From: Marisa cornuarietis
Lineage: Eukaryota > Mollusca > Gastropoda > Architaenioglossa > Ampullariidae
NCBI GenBank assembly: GCA_004794655.1
Contig: SMMW01000025.1
Span: forward strand, 4,995,001 to 5,059,000
Reading direction: 5' to 3'
Length of the DNA: 64,000 nt
Shown: positions 1 through 12,700 of the stretch, piece after piece
Layout of the letters: each line of letters begins with the position of its first letter
How positions within the stretch are numbered: the stretch's first letter is position 1
Notes under the pieces: generated by a model
The model's input: only the letters and a program-made list of their open reading frames with translations
The model's database searches: none
Told to the model about the DNA's origin: nothing
Program-made: the position numbers and the translations under genes

Positions 1-80
1 GTGCACTTTAAACTGATTATCTAAAAAGATTTAAGGCCTAAAAGTGTCTAAAATTAGAAATGTGTTGTGCAACTGGCCCC
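1..80 (-). mobile_element. End of an inverted-repeat MITE (GGCCAGTTGCACAACAC family), cut by window edge
   Basis: The sequence ending in GTGTTGTGCAACTGGCCCC near position 78 is the reverse complement of the left end of the copies at 60903 and 42803. Only one end is in the window, so its full length and target duplication cannot be seen. It lies beyond the last visible exon of the subunit-a gene. Confidence 0.6.
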
Positions 81-784
81 TGGTCTTAAAAAAACCAGTT
101 CTGATAATCTGGAATAGAATGTATTGCATAATTTATGCATGCTGGTTTAGACAATGACATTTCTGTTGAGTAGATCATCTTCACCTGTTAATGCCAGTCT
201 GACCAGATAATGTAGTCTTGGCTAGGCAATTATTGTAGGTCAAATAAGATCATAAAGTGTCTTTTGTAATCAGCACGAATGGGCAGAATGACACTGCCAC
301 AGTGAGGTTATAAAAACTTTGTAATACTTTATCAATGTTTGTAATACTTAAAAGCAAAAATAAAATGTCTAAAACTTCTGTATGGTGATATTTTACAATA
401 TTTACTCATAGAATTCTAAGAACACCTACACTATACTCAAAATATACTACAATGTTATATTATGCTAGCAGAATGGTGCTTATAAAACTTAATTTTAATA
501 TACTGTTTATTATCCAAATACATATTCTTGTCATAATATTTCCAATCTCTGCATGTTTACACTTTAAGAAAAAGAATGTTCTCTGGAACAAAGCTGAACA
601 GCTTTAAATCATTCTGTCAAAATAAAAACTTGCTTTTTGTTTTGAAACATTGATCTTCTGGAAAGAGTCACAAGGGTTACACTGTAATCACCTAATCACA
701 TTCCACATGAACAGAAACTCACAGACAAAAGATCAAAGGCAGGATGACTCACGGTTCATGGTCCACACAAAGACAAAAACTTAC

Positions 785-3700
785 GGGCATGAGCCAAGGA
801 GAGAGCCCACAGTCGAAGGTAAGAAGCTGTGTGGGAGATGCACCCTAGACAGAACTCAATAGTGTGGATGGCCTGATGGATAAATACTTCTCCAAAGTCA
901 AACTGAAAAAACAAAAAAAATTTGTTAATTTACAGACGCTGACGGAATAGCAAATAATAGCAAGAGATGTGCATATGAAAATAATACTACTACATTTGAT
1001 ACTACTAATATAGGAATAAGGAATGTGCACACACAAAAAAAAACACTGCTAAATTCAGTGACCTCTGTAGCTACATTAGGTGATCTCTAATGCTACACTC
1101 ACCTCTTCCTCCTCATCATCCTCCATAAGAATGTGTGTTCTGTTTGCAGCTTCAACATCACCAGAAGGTGAGGATCGGTTAATGGACACATTTTCGGTCT
1201 GCAAAAAGAGCATTTAAAAAAATTTTAAATGCTCAAGAGTAAATACACCTTTAGGTTATGCACTTTTACCTGTTGGTAAGATTGTTCAGAATGTTAACAG
1301 TTGGTGTTACACAGTCATTTCACAAAACTTTAGAAGAAACAGCAGAATCCACAGAAACAAACAATGCTGAAAAGAATCTGAAAAAATCCAAAGAAAACAG
1401 AGAAGCTGGTGGCATCAACAACTATCAAGCGCAGGAATCCCAGGAACTAGCTAGATGATGCAGCTGTATAACTCCCACTTAATATTATTACACAGTCACT
1501 AATGCTAACCTGGCAAGTAATAATTGAACCATAGGATTTCTTTCAAATTTAACTCAAATTTTTGCAACAAAATGTAAATATGTGGTAAACACTATTAAAA
1601 ATAAATGTTTAAAGATTCTTGTTTGGCCCAAGCCTACCTATCCTTGACCAATCGATAGTATAACCAGGATCACTTTAGGGTGACCATTTAATAACTTCAT
1701 AAAAAATCCTTAAGATGTTTGACTGATCTGCTGATATAAACACTTATTTCTAAAGAAAGATTACAATAATTTAAAAGGTCATTTGTTGTATGTACATACA
1801 AAATAATTTTATCTATGGCAGACCAACTCTCTTGATCACAGCTTTTTTATGCTGAACTGGTTTCATCCAGATTTTTTTTAAATGCATGGGTTACGAAAAA
1901 AAAAGATAGAAATAGAAGCAAGCAATCTGTCAAAGCAGTGACAATTCAAGCATCTGTCACGTCTCCAAAATAAGTTCTGATATGAACTTTATGGATCATG
2001 CCATGCAGCTACCATGCCAAAACAGACACTAGTGATATGTGCCACATCCCACAGCCTCTTAGCACATGCAAGAAATAACCATGAATTATTTTTCACTAGC
2101 TTAAATGAAAAGTTTCATCATTAAGGCTTAATACACACTTTATGCTTTGGGCTATGGCTAGCTCACCTGAAGGAAGCAGAGTGCAGCTAAATGGTAGCAG
2201 GAAAAAACCCCCCATCAAGCAGCATTTGTAAAGTTATGCAACATCTTGTTACATTTGATTTAAAGTGTGCACTATGAAGACTATTTTATTTGTAAGTATA
2301 CTTAACAATTTTTAGGTTCAACCAGACCTGATGCTTGTCCATAAGAAAGAAAAGATAAAGTGTGTAATGTTGCAGCTTCCAGATGTAACTAATGGGGTAG
2401 GAAGGCGATATGATAAGAATTAAAGAGTTCAGCTAAAAAAATACAAATTATCTTTTAAAATGTTAACAACCACTGTGCAATTATCCTTTCAAGTATCTCG
2501 GATTTCACAATTGCTTTCGTTTAGTCTCAACATGCATGGTATATTTGACTCGTTAAAATATATGCCGGTTAGCTATATTTAAATGATATTAACTGTCTCA
2601 ATTCCTAACAGTCCTTAGTAAGTTTTCCACACCACTGTTAAAATCCAGCGTGAAGTGCTGTTGTTTTAAGAATTATACATTGCAATGCAGGTTGCACACT
2701 ACCTCAGACACCCAAATATCTACCAATACAGAAAATCAAGAAATTGGGTGGTATGTGTTTTTGCTAATTTATAAAATCCACGAGAAAACACAGTGAACTC
2801 ATATAAGTAAGCCCATGCACATGCAAGCATGCATGAACCAGTATGCACTCTTTTGTTATCATATTGTTTTCACCACTAACCTACCTTATCTCCCTCAAAG
2901 GCAGGATTCACAGCCTATATAAAAAAATAATAACACCACAATACAGTGTCAATGATTGTCAATGATAATCAATGATGATTAATAGAAACTTTTTAGTCCA
3001 GGAACAAGAGCAACAGCTTTTGACGTGCAGTTACATTTTAACATCTAACATCTGTGAGAAAAATGGAACACACTGTCTACATAAACAATCGCACAATCAA
3101 AGATAAGATAAAAGGAACTGTTGAACACCAGCATCTTAACTGCTTGCAAACTGAAGAAGCAGAAGTCCAAAAGAAACCTGGTCAAACTACTACTCCACGA
3201 GAGGAAAGAACTGTATTAACCACAGAAAAAAAAATTAACCTAAAAAAATGTATATCATCACCAATAAAATGAAATTTACATGTGGAATTTCAAAAAGAGC
3301 CCAAAGAATAAAAGTGATGACACTAAAAACACACACACACACAAACATGTAGATATATCTTCACATAAAAACATACTGGTAGGAAAGTATGAAAATTAGC
3401 AATAAGTGACAGATACCAACAAAATAAATGTAATTAACACACTTCCATAAATACAATCGAAAAGTCTCTGATGAAATTAAACTAAAAATTTGTCAAATAA
3501 ACAAATATTTGGATCAATTTATCTTCAAGAGCAATGAATAAGTCAAGAAAATGTCAACAAAAGACAATGTCGTGCTGGGAACTGCAAAAGTGGCCTGAAA
3601 TGAACTGAGGGATGTGCATTTTAAAAGAGTTGTCAACACAGACTGGTTACATCTGCAGTTTTAGAAAGTGAACAAAAATTCATCAAAGTGTAGTAGACTG

Positions 3701-6700
3701 GCATATTAATAACAGTGATAAAGTTCTACGTTTACAGCATTCAGCATGGTATATCAAATCTTTCAATGGGACAGTTTGTAACAGCAATAGCAAACAAATA
3801 TTCTAGCTCCAAAGGTAACGAAGAACAAATAAAAAAAAGCATTATGCCAAGAGTCATCAGCTTTTGGATATTATGAATATAGGACCAATAACAAGGAAAT
3901 GTCTACAGGAGTGTCTACAGGAGTAGCTGATACACTGAGTAGAACATAGCAATACACTGCAGTCTATGACCAAATATCATGGTACTTCAACAACAGGTGT
4001 CCACAGAAGCTTGAACAAAAATTCTGCAGCTCTGGCAACCTACACTTTATTAAACAGGAGACTATGAAGGAGCACTACCATGCAGCAACACTTTTTTTGC
4101 ACTATTTATCCAAAACTATTCCTAAATTAAATACATGTACTTTTTCTCTTTAGAGCTGAATAATTGTAATGCAACAGGACAAAATAAAAGATGAACTTTT
4201 GAAAAATCTTTTAGAAATATCTGGACACACCCTTATGCTACATACATGATTCTGAAAAATGTTTCACAGACTATGTAGAGTGAGTTTACGGATGAAAAAC
4301 CTGTCTAGCTTACACACCTTATCAACCTCATGCACTACACAGTCTGCTTGCATAGGCATGTCTTTTTCTTGATACAAAGCTAGGTTCAGCAAAGTAATGA
4401 AGTTGACAGGTTTTAATGCACGATGAAATCCATTACAAACCATACACACCACCACCAGAAGCCAACTGGGTGCAGTACAGCATGATCTATGAAATAACCC
4501 TGGTAGCCATTAGACATAACTAGGGTGAAATCAGTTTTTAAAATTAAGTATCATTTTCAACATTTAGGTCTGTATTAAACAGAAGAGATGATAATTTAAA
4601 GCTGACTCAAACTTTTACTACATTCAGTTGTTGAGCTGAAGGGACAAGTTAGTAAAAATGTAAGAAAACAAATTTATACAAAACATGAGAAAACCGTCTG
4701 TGCACTGTGTGTGTGGGTGTTGGGGATGGGGTGTGTGTATGTGCTAGTTTACATGTATTTCTGTGTGCATGCATGCACATTTAGGGCATTTTGTATACAT
4801 GAATGTAAACGTTTTTAAAGTAACTGTGCATATTTATATGAATGTCTGTGTACTGTTTATGCAAGTGTATAAATCTATTGATTTCATGAAATGCACATGT
4901 ACAACTATATGCATTTCTTAAAGCATGAATTCCCTAATAAATCCTAATATTAGCAGGTGGTAACATGAAATACCTGGAGGTGCTGAGGCAAATATGCTGT
5001 AAAGAATTCCAGCAACTGGCAATGTAGAGCTACTGAATCAAAGCAGGTGCAAACCTGGTCATGCACTTACCCCCAAATCAACAGTGGATGTGTTGAACAC
5101 AGGCTTGGAAGATGAACTAGGTTTCTGAGTATCATACAACTCAACCAACTCAACATTAGTTTGTAAGATATAAGGGCCAGATTCCACAGAAAATACTAGC
5201 TGAATAGACAGAATACCAACAAATGTTTAACTGTCACAACTTTCTCTGGTGGGAGCTCCCTGTACTGTTTATGGTAAATGTTATGACAGAATAAACTACA
5301 AGATCCTATGACTTTTACTTGACAGTACTTTTAGATGGGTTTTGTCATCTAGAACTATTCTCTGTCTTTTGACTTTCTGCTGTTTCCAAGCTCATCCCCT
5401 CTAACACCTTTCTCCAACTGCATAAGATGATTGGTGTCACAACAACATTCCTTCAGAATATATGTGGTTGCCTAGCATGCAAATGTATGAAAGTATATCA
5501 GTTGACTAAATGCTATTAGTAAGTCTTTAAAGGCACTTTACACAAGTGTTAAAATTACAAAATACAAAAATTAAATTATGCCTTATATTACACAGAAACT
5601 ATAACTACAAGTTGTCATTGTCAAATAGCAGATAGAGAATTGTGTGTTTTATCAATATACTATTTACATATCATATTCTACAATTTATGTGCATCTACAA
5701 AAGCAAACTATTCAAAGATGTTCTAGTTCAAAGCATAATCTTTCTCACATGTGTTTTTAATGCAGTTTCACTGGCTGCAAGATTTGTTGCCTGCTTTTAG
5801 ATGCAAACCTTAAGACCAAGCTGCCACATCTTATGCTATCTGTATCAAGTGGCATTCCACACACAGATCTATGCATATCTTTTTGTTTCCGCTGATGTTT
5901 GAAGCTTTGTAGCAGTTTGGTATCTTTGTATTGTACTTTAAATCTTAAATTAAAAACTTCGGTCAACAAAATTAAAACAAAACTTATGGACAAATGCCTT
6001 AGCTAATCTCACCACAGATCTATGATAACATGTTTTATTACTTGTCAGTTGTCTTGATGATTCTTATATCAGTTCTGGTTTGAAAGAGTGGTCGGTTCAC
6101 AGTCGATCATTGTGTTTTCTTTCAGTCATTCAGTCAGTCAGTCAGTCTTCCCTTGCCTGGCATTGGGGGAAGCACATGGATAGACGCAGCAGCTGACAGG
6201 GCCCGCCACTCTTGCCTATTTTGGGCGATAGTCAGCAGGTCCTGTACAGGATGACCAGTCCAGTCTCTGACGTTCGTAAGCCAGTTCTTTCTCTGGCCAC
6301 CGCGGCGTCGGCCACCCTCCAAGGTGCCTTGAAGGATACTCTTCGACAAGGTGTCATGCCGGGTTACATGGACAAAGAAGACCAGCTTAAGTTGCTTGAC
6401 TAGAGGTTCCTGGTGTCCTACGAGTGTGGCAATCTTGTTCCTTACAAAGTCGTTGGTTTTGTGTTCTTTGTATGAGATCTGGAGCAGCCTCCACAGGCGC
6501 TTGTTCTCGAATGCCTGGATTCTCCTTTCTGTTTCGGCGAGCAGAGTCCACGTGTCGCATCCGTAGAGCAGGATCAGCACTACCAGGGATTTGTACAGCC
6601 TGTACTTGGTAGTGAACCTTATCTTGTGGCTATGCCATATCCTATCTAGCCTAGCCATTGCTGCTGTTGCTGTTGCGATCCTGATGCGGATATCTAGCAT

Positions 6701-9700
6701 GGACCTGTCGTCCTTGGAGAGGGTGGCTCCCAAGTACTTGAAGCTGCTTACCTCTTCGAGCTGTACCCCATTCATATAGATCTCTGCCTTGCCGTTGCCA
6801 TTGATCATAACTTTGCTCTTTTCAGTGCTGGTCTCCATTCCATATGCGTTTGAGCTGTCTGTCAGTCTGTTGGTGAGGTCTTGCAGTTCCTAGTTTGTAC
6901 CTGCTAACAGATCTATGTCATCTGCAAAGCATAGGTTGCAGATTGGTCTTCCACTGATTGAAATGGAAGTATGATGGTCATGAAGAGCTTCAGGCATGAT
7001 GTTCTCCAAGAATATATTGAACAGCACGGTGATAGGGGACATCCCTGACGTACCCCTACTGTGGTGCGAAAGTAAGCTCCTATTTGGTTGCTCAGCAGTA
7101 ACTGTACAGCGCTTCAACAACTTTTAGTGTTTTCTTTGCCACTTCATGGAATAGGTAAGTATTTCAGGAAAAAAGAAATACAGGTCAAAAACAGAATTAC
7201 CCACAGCATTGCAAAGTATTGGATACTGTGGGTGCTGCAGCATTTAGTATTAAAAAAAGAACATTTTTTGGGACAGAGTGTGGTGATGATAGAGGGAGAT
7301 GAAGTACTTACATCAGGAGTAATTTCATTTGGCAGCAAAGCATCTCTAGAAGTTGCTCCCAAGTGGGCAGCCATCTGCAGCACATTACACAGTAATCAGC
7401 ATTAACCTGCCTTTCACCCTGGCTTGCATTACTTACAGCATGACAAATTACTGGAGTTCTATTTTACTAGTATCCTTATAAAATTGATTTATGATTTGAA
7501 TTAAAGACATTGTCAAGACACATTAAGGTACTTTCACTATCTGTCTCTAAAATGTGAAGGTTACATGTTTCTAACACAGATTATCAGAACAGGTGCTCCA
7601 ATCTCTTACAGCTTTGTTTCATCAAGAATGTGGCTGCAGTTAAAAATGTTGATATTTGCTTTGTGCTCTAAAGTGCTACAGAAAGAAAGGTCTGGGACTT
7701 TACTATCTACTAAACACAGCATTGAAAATGCCACAGAAACATAAAAAAAAAAAAAGAATGGATAGGTACAACAATGTTTATGATAAAACAATTTACTATA
7801 AACAAAGTGCCCTTAACTAACCTTAAGATAGAGAAAAGACTACTATTTAAAAAAAAAGAGAATAAGACTGGAAATAGACTCCTCAAGTGATAAGCCTGCT
7901 GATAATACATCACACACACAAAGTGGTTTGCCAAATTAGTAAAGTATTTCAAGTAATATAATCATTAAAGCTTTTCTGCACTTACCCTCATCTTTCGTTT
8001 ATGCTGGGCTCGCTCAACAAAGGGTTTGACAAGGAGGAGAACAGGCACACAGAGAACAGCAGATATCACAAACGCTGTTTGCAAAGGTTGCTGCAATCAT
8101 AAACAACAGTTCTATTTCATTTAATAGCTACATTTTTTAAAGTATAAAACACAAAGATTGATACATGAGAACATTTCCTGATTCAATTATTTTTACATCA
8201 GCTGATTCATTTGAACATTTGACTTCTTTTCTTTATTTCCCATTTATCACCAGACACTAATTAATATGTATACAGTGCATCTAAATAAGCATATAAATGT
8301 CTCTTGCAATGGTTTGTCTATGTCAGATTAAGGCAATGTTTCACAAAGCTGTACCTGGCCCTCGTAAATGATCCACTGTGAACACTTGACCTTCATTGCG
8401 TAGTCAGTACTATTCTTTTCTGGTACTTGTACATAGGTCATCATGAACATATTGATATAATCTATTTAACATGACAAAGCAGAACAGAAAAGGGAATTAT
8501 CAACACAATTTTGTTATTTCTTTTCATAGTTTTATAATTATGTAAGTAACATTTTACATCTGAAGTTTTTTTAATTATCTTATTCCCTTCTTTCTTTAAA
8601 GAAAAAGCCTATAAAATTCTCATAATGATATCATTTACTGCGTTAAATTCTGCTTGAAGCATTGTGTTTATGTGTAGATACCCTTTTATCATGCTTTACA
8701 AAGTTTTAAGCAGAAGTAATTTTCTTTTTTTTTAAAAAAGACTGCAATTATTGAAGTGAACAATGTCAGCATAGAACTTTTCCTTTGGTAGATGTCTATT
8801 TTCATAGTGTGGTATGGCAGCACCAGCCAGGAAAAGAGAGTCTGAACTGGGTGGTGCATGTGGCTAGTAGAACTATTGGCTGCAATCTGCCCTCTGCAAG
8901 CATGATCTATGCCCAGTGCAGAAGGCATAAGTTTGTGGCCGACAAAAAAAAAAATTTTAACAAATAAATTTTTATCATGTATGATAAGAAGTGTTATTAA
9001 AACATCGTTTACGATAACATATGAAGTAATTTTTTGTACAGAAGTGAGTAAAATATAAAAAGGGATTTAATATTTAAAGAATAAATCCTTACGGATGAGC
9101 AAAGCTGGAGAACACTGAGAGTCCTCTGTCTGAATAGTTGCCCATTTCAAGAAGATCAAAGCAACCAAGTATCCAAAAAGACACAGCAGGAAGATGCACT
9201 CAGGAATGAACTCCACAAAAATGCTCAGATAATGTCGGAAGTGTCTGTAGTAAACATCAAACTCTTTACCAAAATGTGAGGATAATGAATGGGAAGAAGA
9301 GAGAAGGTAGAAGGTCTGTAACAAATTCTCGTTTAAGGTAAATTTTCCCAAAAATGCATTGTGCTTTTTTGAAAAGGCTAACATACAAAGTTTGTAAAAA
9401 TGTTTGTGTATGGGTGGTACTTACAATATTATTAACTTACTCTGCTATATTCATGACCAGCATAAAATTGTTCCTTTAAAAAAAAACAACCCGATATTAT
9501 TTGTTTCTTTTTATCTCGATTCATGATCTACATGTTCTTAATATTTGATTTGAACCTATACCAATTTTCTTGTTGCTACTGTCATTTTCAGAAATTAACA
9601 GAATATTTGAACAAGAACTTACTGGATCCATGATCATGCAGATCCACTTAGTCAACATGTATCAAACATGAGCAATGTTTATCATAAATTCTTTTTCTTT

Positions 9701-12700
9701 GAGAATTACTTGACCATAGGAGATAATGGGTTATATCTGCTCTTTAACCATTGAAAGTTGATTCCCTAACAGTGAGATAGCAGGTGCCTGGCATACAAAG
9801 GACTCTATTGGTCCAATACAGCAGTTTTTTCAACCAACGCTCCATCCAATTAAACAGTGAAATGGGTGGGGGTGGTTGGGAAGGCCTCATTGTCATGTCA
9901 TCTGGTAAGTCTCAAAGAAAGAGAACTGATAATAAAAATTTCCTTGACCTTACCAGACGATAAGACCACAAGAGAAAGAAATCAAGAGGAGGAAAGCAAA
10001 ATAAGCGACCTGCAGTATCAACTCATGAAATGATGTGCCACCGACAGCAAGCCTGCAGTAACATGCAGTGCCACTGACAGAAAGCCCACAGTGGAAGAGG
10101 AGCATTGGAGCGAAAAGATCACTAAAAGTCAAACAGAATCTTCTGAAGCTGTAGATTAGGATCCCCAGCTAACAGCAGACACAATGTCCAATAATGGTAT
10201 ATTAAGACAGCAGGTGAGACTATAGTCTTAATGGACCACACATTGTGAGCATGCACATGAACCAAACACGACTTTAATAACATGAAGCAAGTGGGAGACC
10301 TGGAGGAAGATTGTCAAACACATCTCTAAATGGGAGGTCAGGAAAACACTGGTGCAAAGAAAAGTGTGCTAGGAAATTTTCCTAAGGTTCCTGCGTCATG
10401 TCCCAAACGAAGCAATGGTCTCACTAGACTTACCAGTGCCGTACTATTGACAGCTTAAAAGAGATACCAGGTTGTGACTGTAGAGACAGCAGCACCCGTT
10501 AACAACAGACTTGTAGAGAAGGAGACACAAGACTACCACCTCTGGAATAGCATCCTTCTATCACAGGCAAATTCTTTGGCTGGTGGCAGACTCAACGAAA
10601 GAGTGTACTGGTAACCTCATCTGAACTCCTAGTCTACAAGGGGACTTACAGCGGCAAAAGCTCTGAGCTCGTATGTAAGAATATTTAAACTGTTATTGCC
10701 TTCCATTCCTGAGTGATAGACAGTGTCTATACAAAGCTAGTTTTACAAGCGTAGAAATGCAAAAGTGTGGAGGAAATCAGATTTGACAGACTTGATTTGC
10801 AATAAAGCCTGACTAAATAATCAAGAACTTTGAATGAGCCATATGTTTGTGCCCAGTGTTAGGATAAATATTTTAAGTGTGTGTGTGTATATATATATAT
10901 ACCACTATTCACCATGAGCTCCAGAATTTAAGGCTGTAATTTGTTTACTAATTTTGAATATATTATCTGCATATTGTACTGGGCAGGAAAGTCCCAACAG
11001 AATGTGTTCTTTGTGTTTCTGTTTGAGTGAAAGAGCACACATGCCAGAATGTGTGGTTGTAACAGCTGCCAAATGATGCCAGTGTCAGAGGCTCATAGGT
11101 CTTGGAGTTTAAGTATGTCAAGACTCAGGCCAGGTTCCAGTTAGAAAGAAGGAACAAGAGGCAGGCCATTCTTGAGGGGTTAGTCAGCAGATCCATAATG
11201 TCCTAATAAGTACTACATCTCACAGGCCTAAATGGTGAAGGTAGATGACAACATCACCTTGTAACATTTGATGGTAATGGAAACAAGCTTCTACTCATGG
11301 AACAATCAGAGAAAGAAGTCTGGTAGACAAAGAGTAATCTTTTCACAAATTGAGCCAAATCCTTGCACCACAACCAAAATCTTCCAGACCCAAAGAAAGA
11401 GTGGGAAACTGAGTGGTTCCCTCCACCCGACTCAGCACACATAAGACACTACTGTGGAGCTGTCTGGCAAAGGCAAACCTTCCTGGTGGGTCAGCGGTAG
11501 AGTCAACCGAAGAAGAGCCTCCCAGACTCCCATGATCTCCAGAAGAGTGACATGTAGGAAACTTCACTCAGGCATTTAGAGAGTTACATTCTCACCAGAA
11601 ATGAAAACTATGTTCAGACACACTTGGAGATGGTTAGGCAAGGGGTCGGCACATAAAACAGTGACGTGCAGGAAGAAAATTCATTTTTAGTCCTACTGAC
11701 AAGTCTATGCTCCTTATCCTTCAAACAATATCCATTAATCGAAGAGGAAACTTGTTGACAGAAGGTCACAAGCAACACTGAAGACAGGCAGCAGCCGCAA
11801 ACAGCTGGCTGGTTCAATGGAAAAAAAAATCAACAAATATCAATATATCACAATAAAGAAAACCTGGTCACTTTCTCCCATTTCACACATAAACAGCTGG
11901 CCGGTGTTTTCCAACAATGTCTCAGCGACACAAAGCAAAGTGCAGCAAAAAAGGCTGACGAGCTTAAACACAAAAGCTGAAGACAGTACAGACGGGAGAC
12001 AGATGCAGCATGGCTCAAGAGCAGATAGCAAGGCAGTGTAACCAATGAAAAACTGAGAGCAAGGTGCTGTAAACAATAAAAAACAGATAGCATGGCACTG
12101 TAACCAATGAAAGCCTGCTGTACTGGCTTTTCTGTGGCCTTTATAGCGGTCATGCCAGGCATGCACCAAGTCACTGTCAGGGAACCAATCTTCCATAATT
12201 AAAAAGTAAATTATTTCCAATGGTCATGTCATTTGGTAAGGTTAAAAAAATGGAATTCAAGGATGGGGTTATTTTTGTTACATGTGTACCACCTTCCCCC
12301 TGGGTTATGAGTACATCACTTATCTCCCTTACTTGATGTAACTTAAAATTTTGGTTCAATGAGCATCTTGCAATTTACAGCAGATCGTCTGGTTTAGTGA
12401 CATATGGTGTTCACTATAATGAACAGTAGAAAAAATCAGCAGGAATAAAAATTTTAAAAATAAAAGAATGACAAATATAAACTCACAGGTGGTTGAAGAA
12501 ACTCAGGCAAATACCAAAGAACATCTGAGTTATACCAATGATTACAGCAAGTTTCATCTTGAGGGAGTTGAGGAATGCAATCTTGTTCTTGGCAGGTTGC
12601 CAGACCTGTGAACAGAAAAATCCCAAGCATGAAAATGATTATAATCGTTTCTCCACAAACACTATTAACTACCAAGATCCTCCTGGCAAAGATGAGATTT

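Noticed and set aside
6212..6779. Several plus-strand open frames opposite the LINE
   Set aside because: Shadows of the minus-strand reverse transcriptase coding sequence.
11840..12220. Overlapping 126- and 108-codon minus-strand frames
   Set aside because: Created by tandem 31-bp units and AT-rich sequence in element A; two frames open over the same DNA, no domain.
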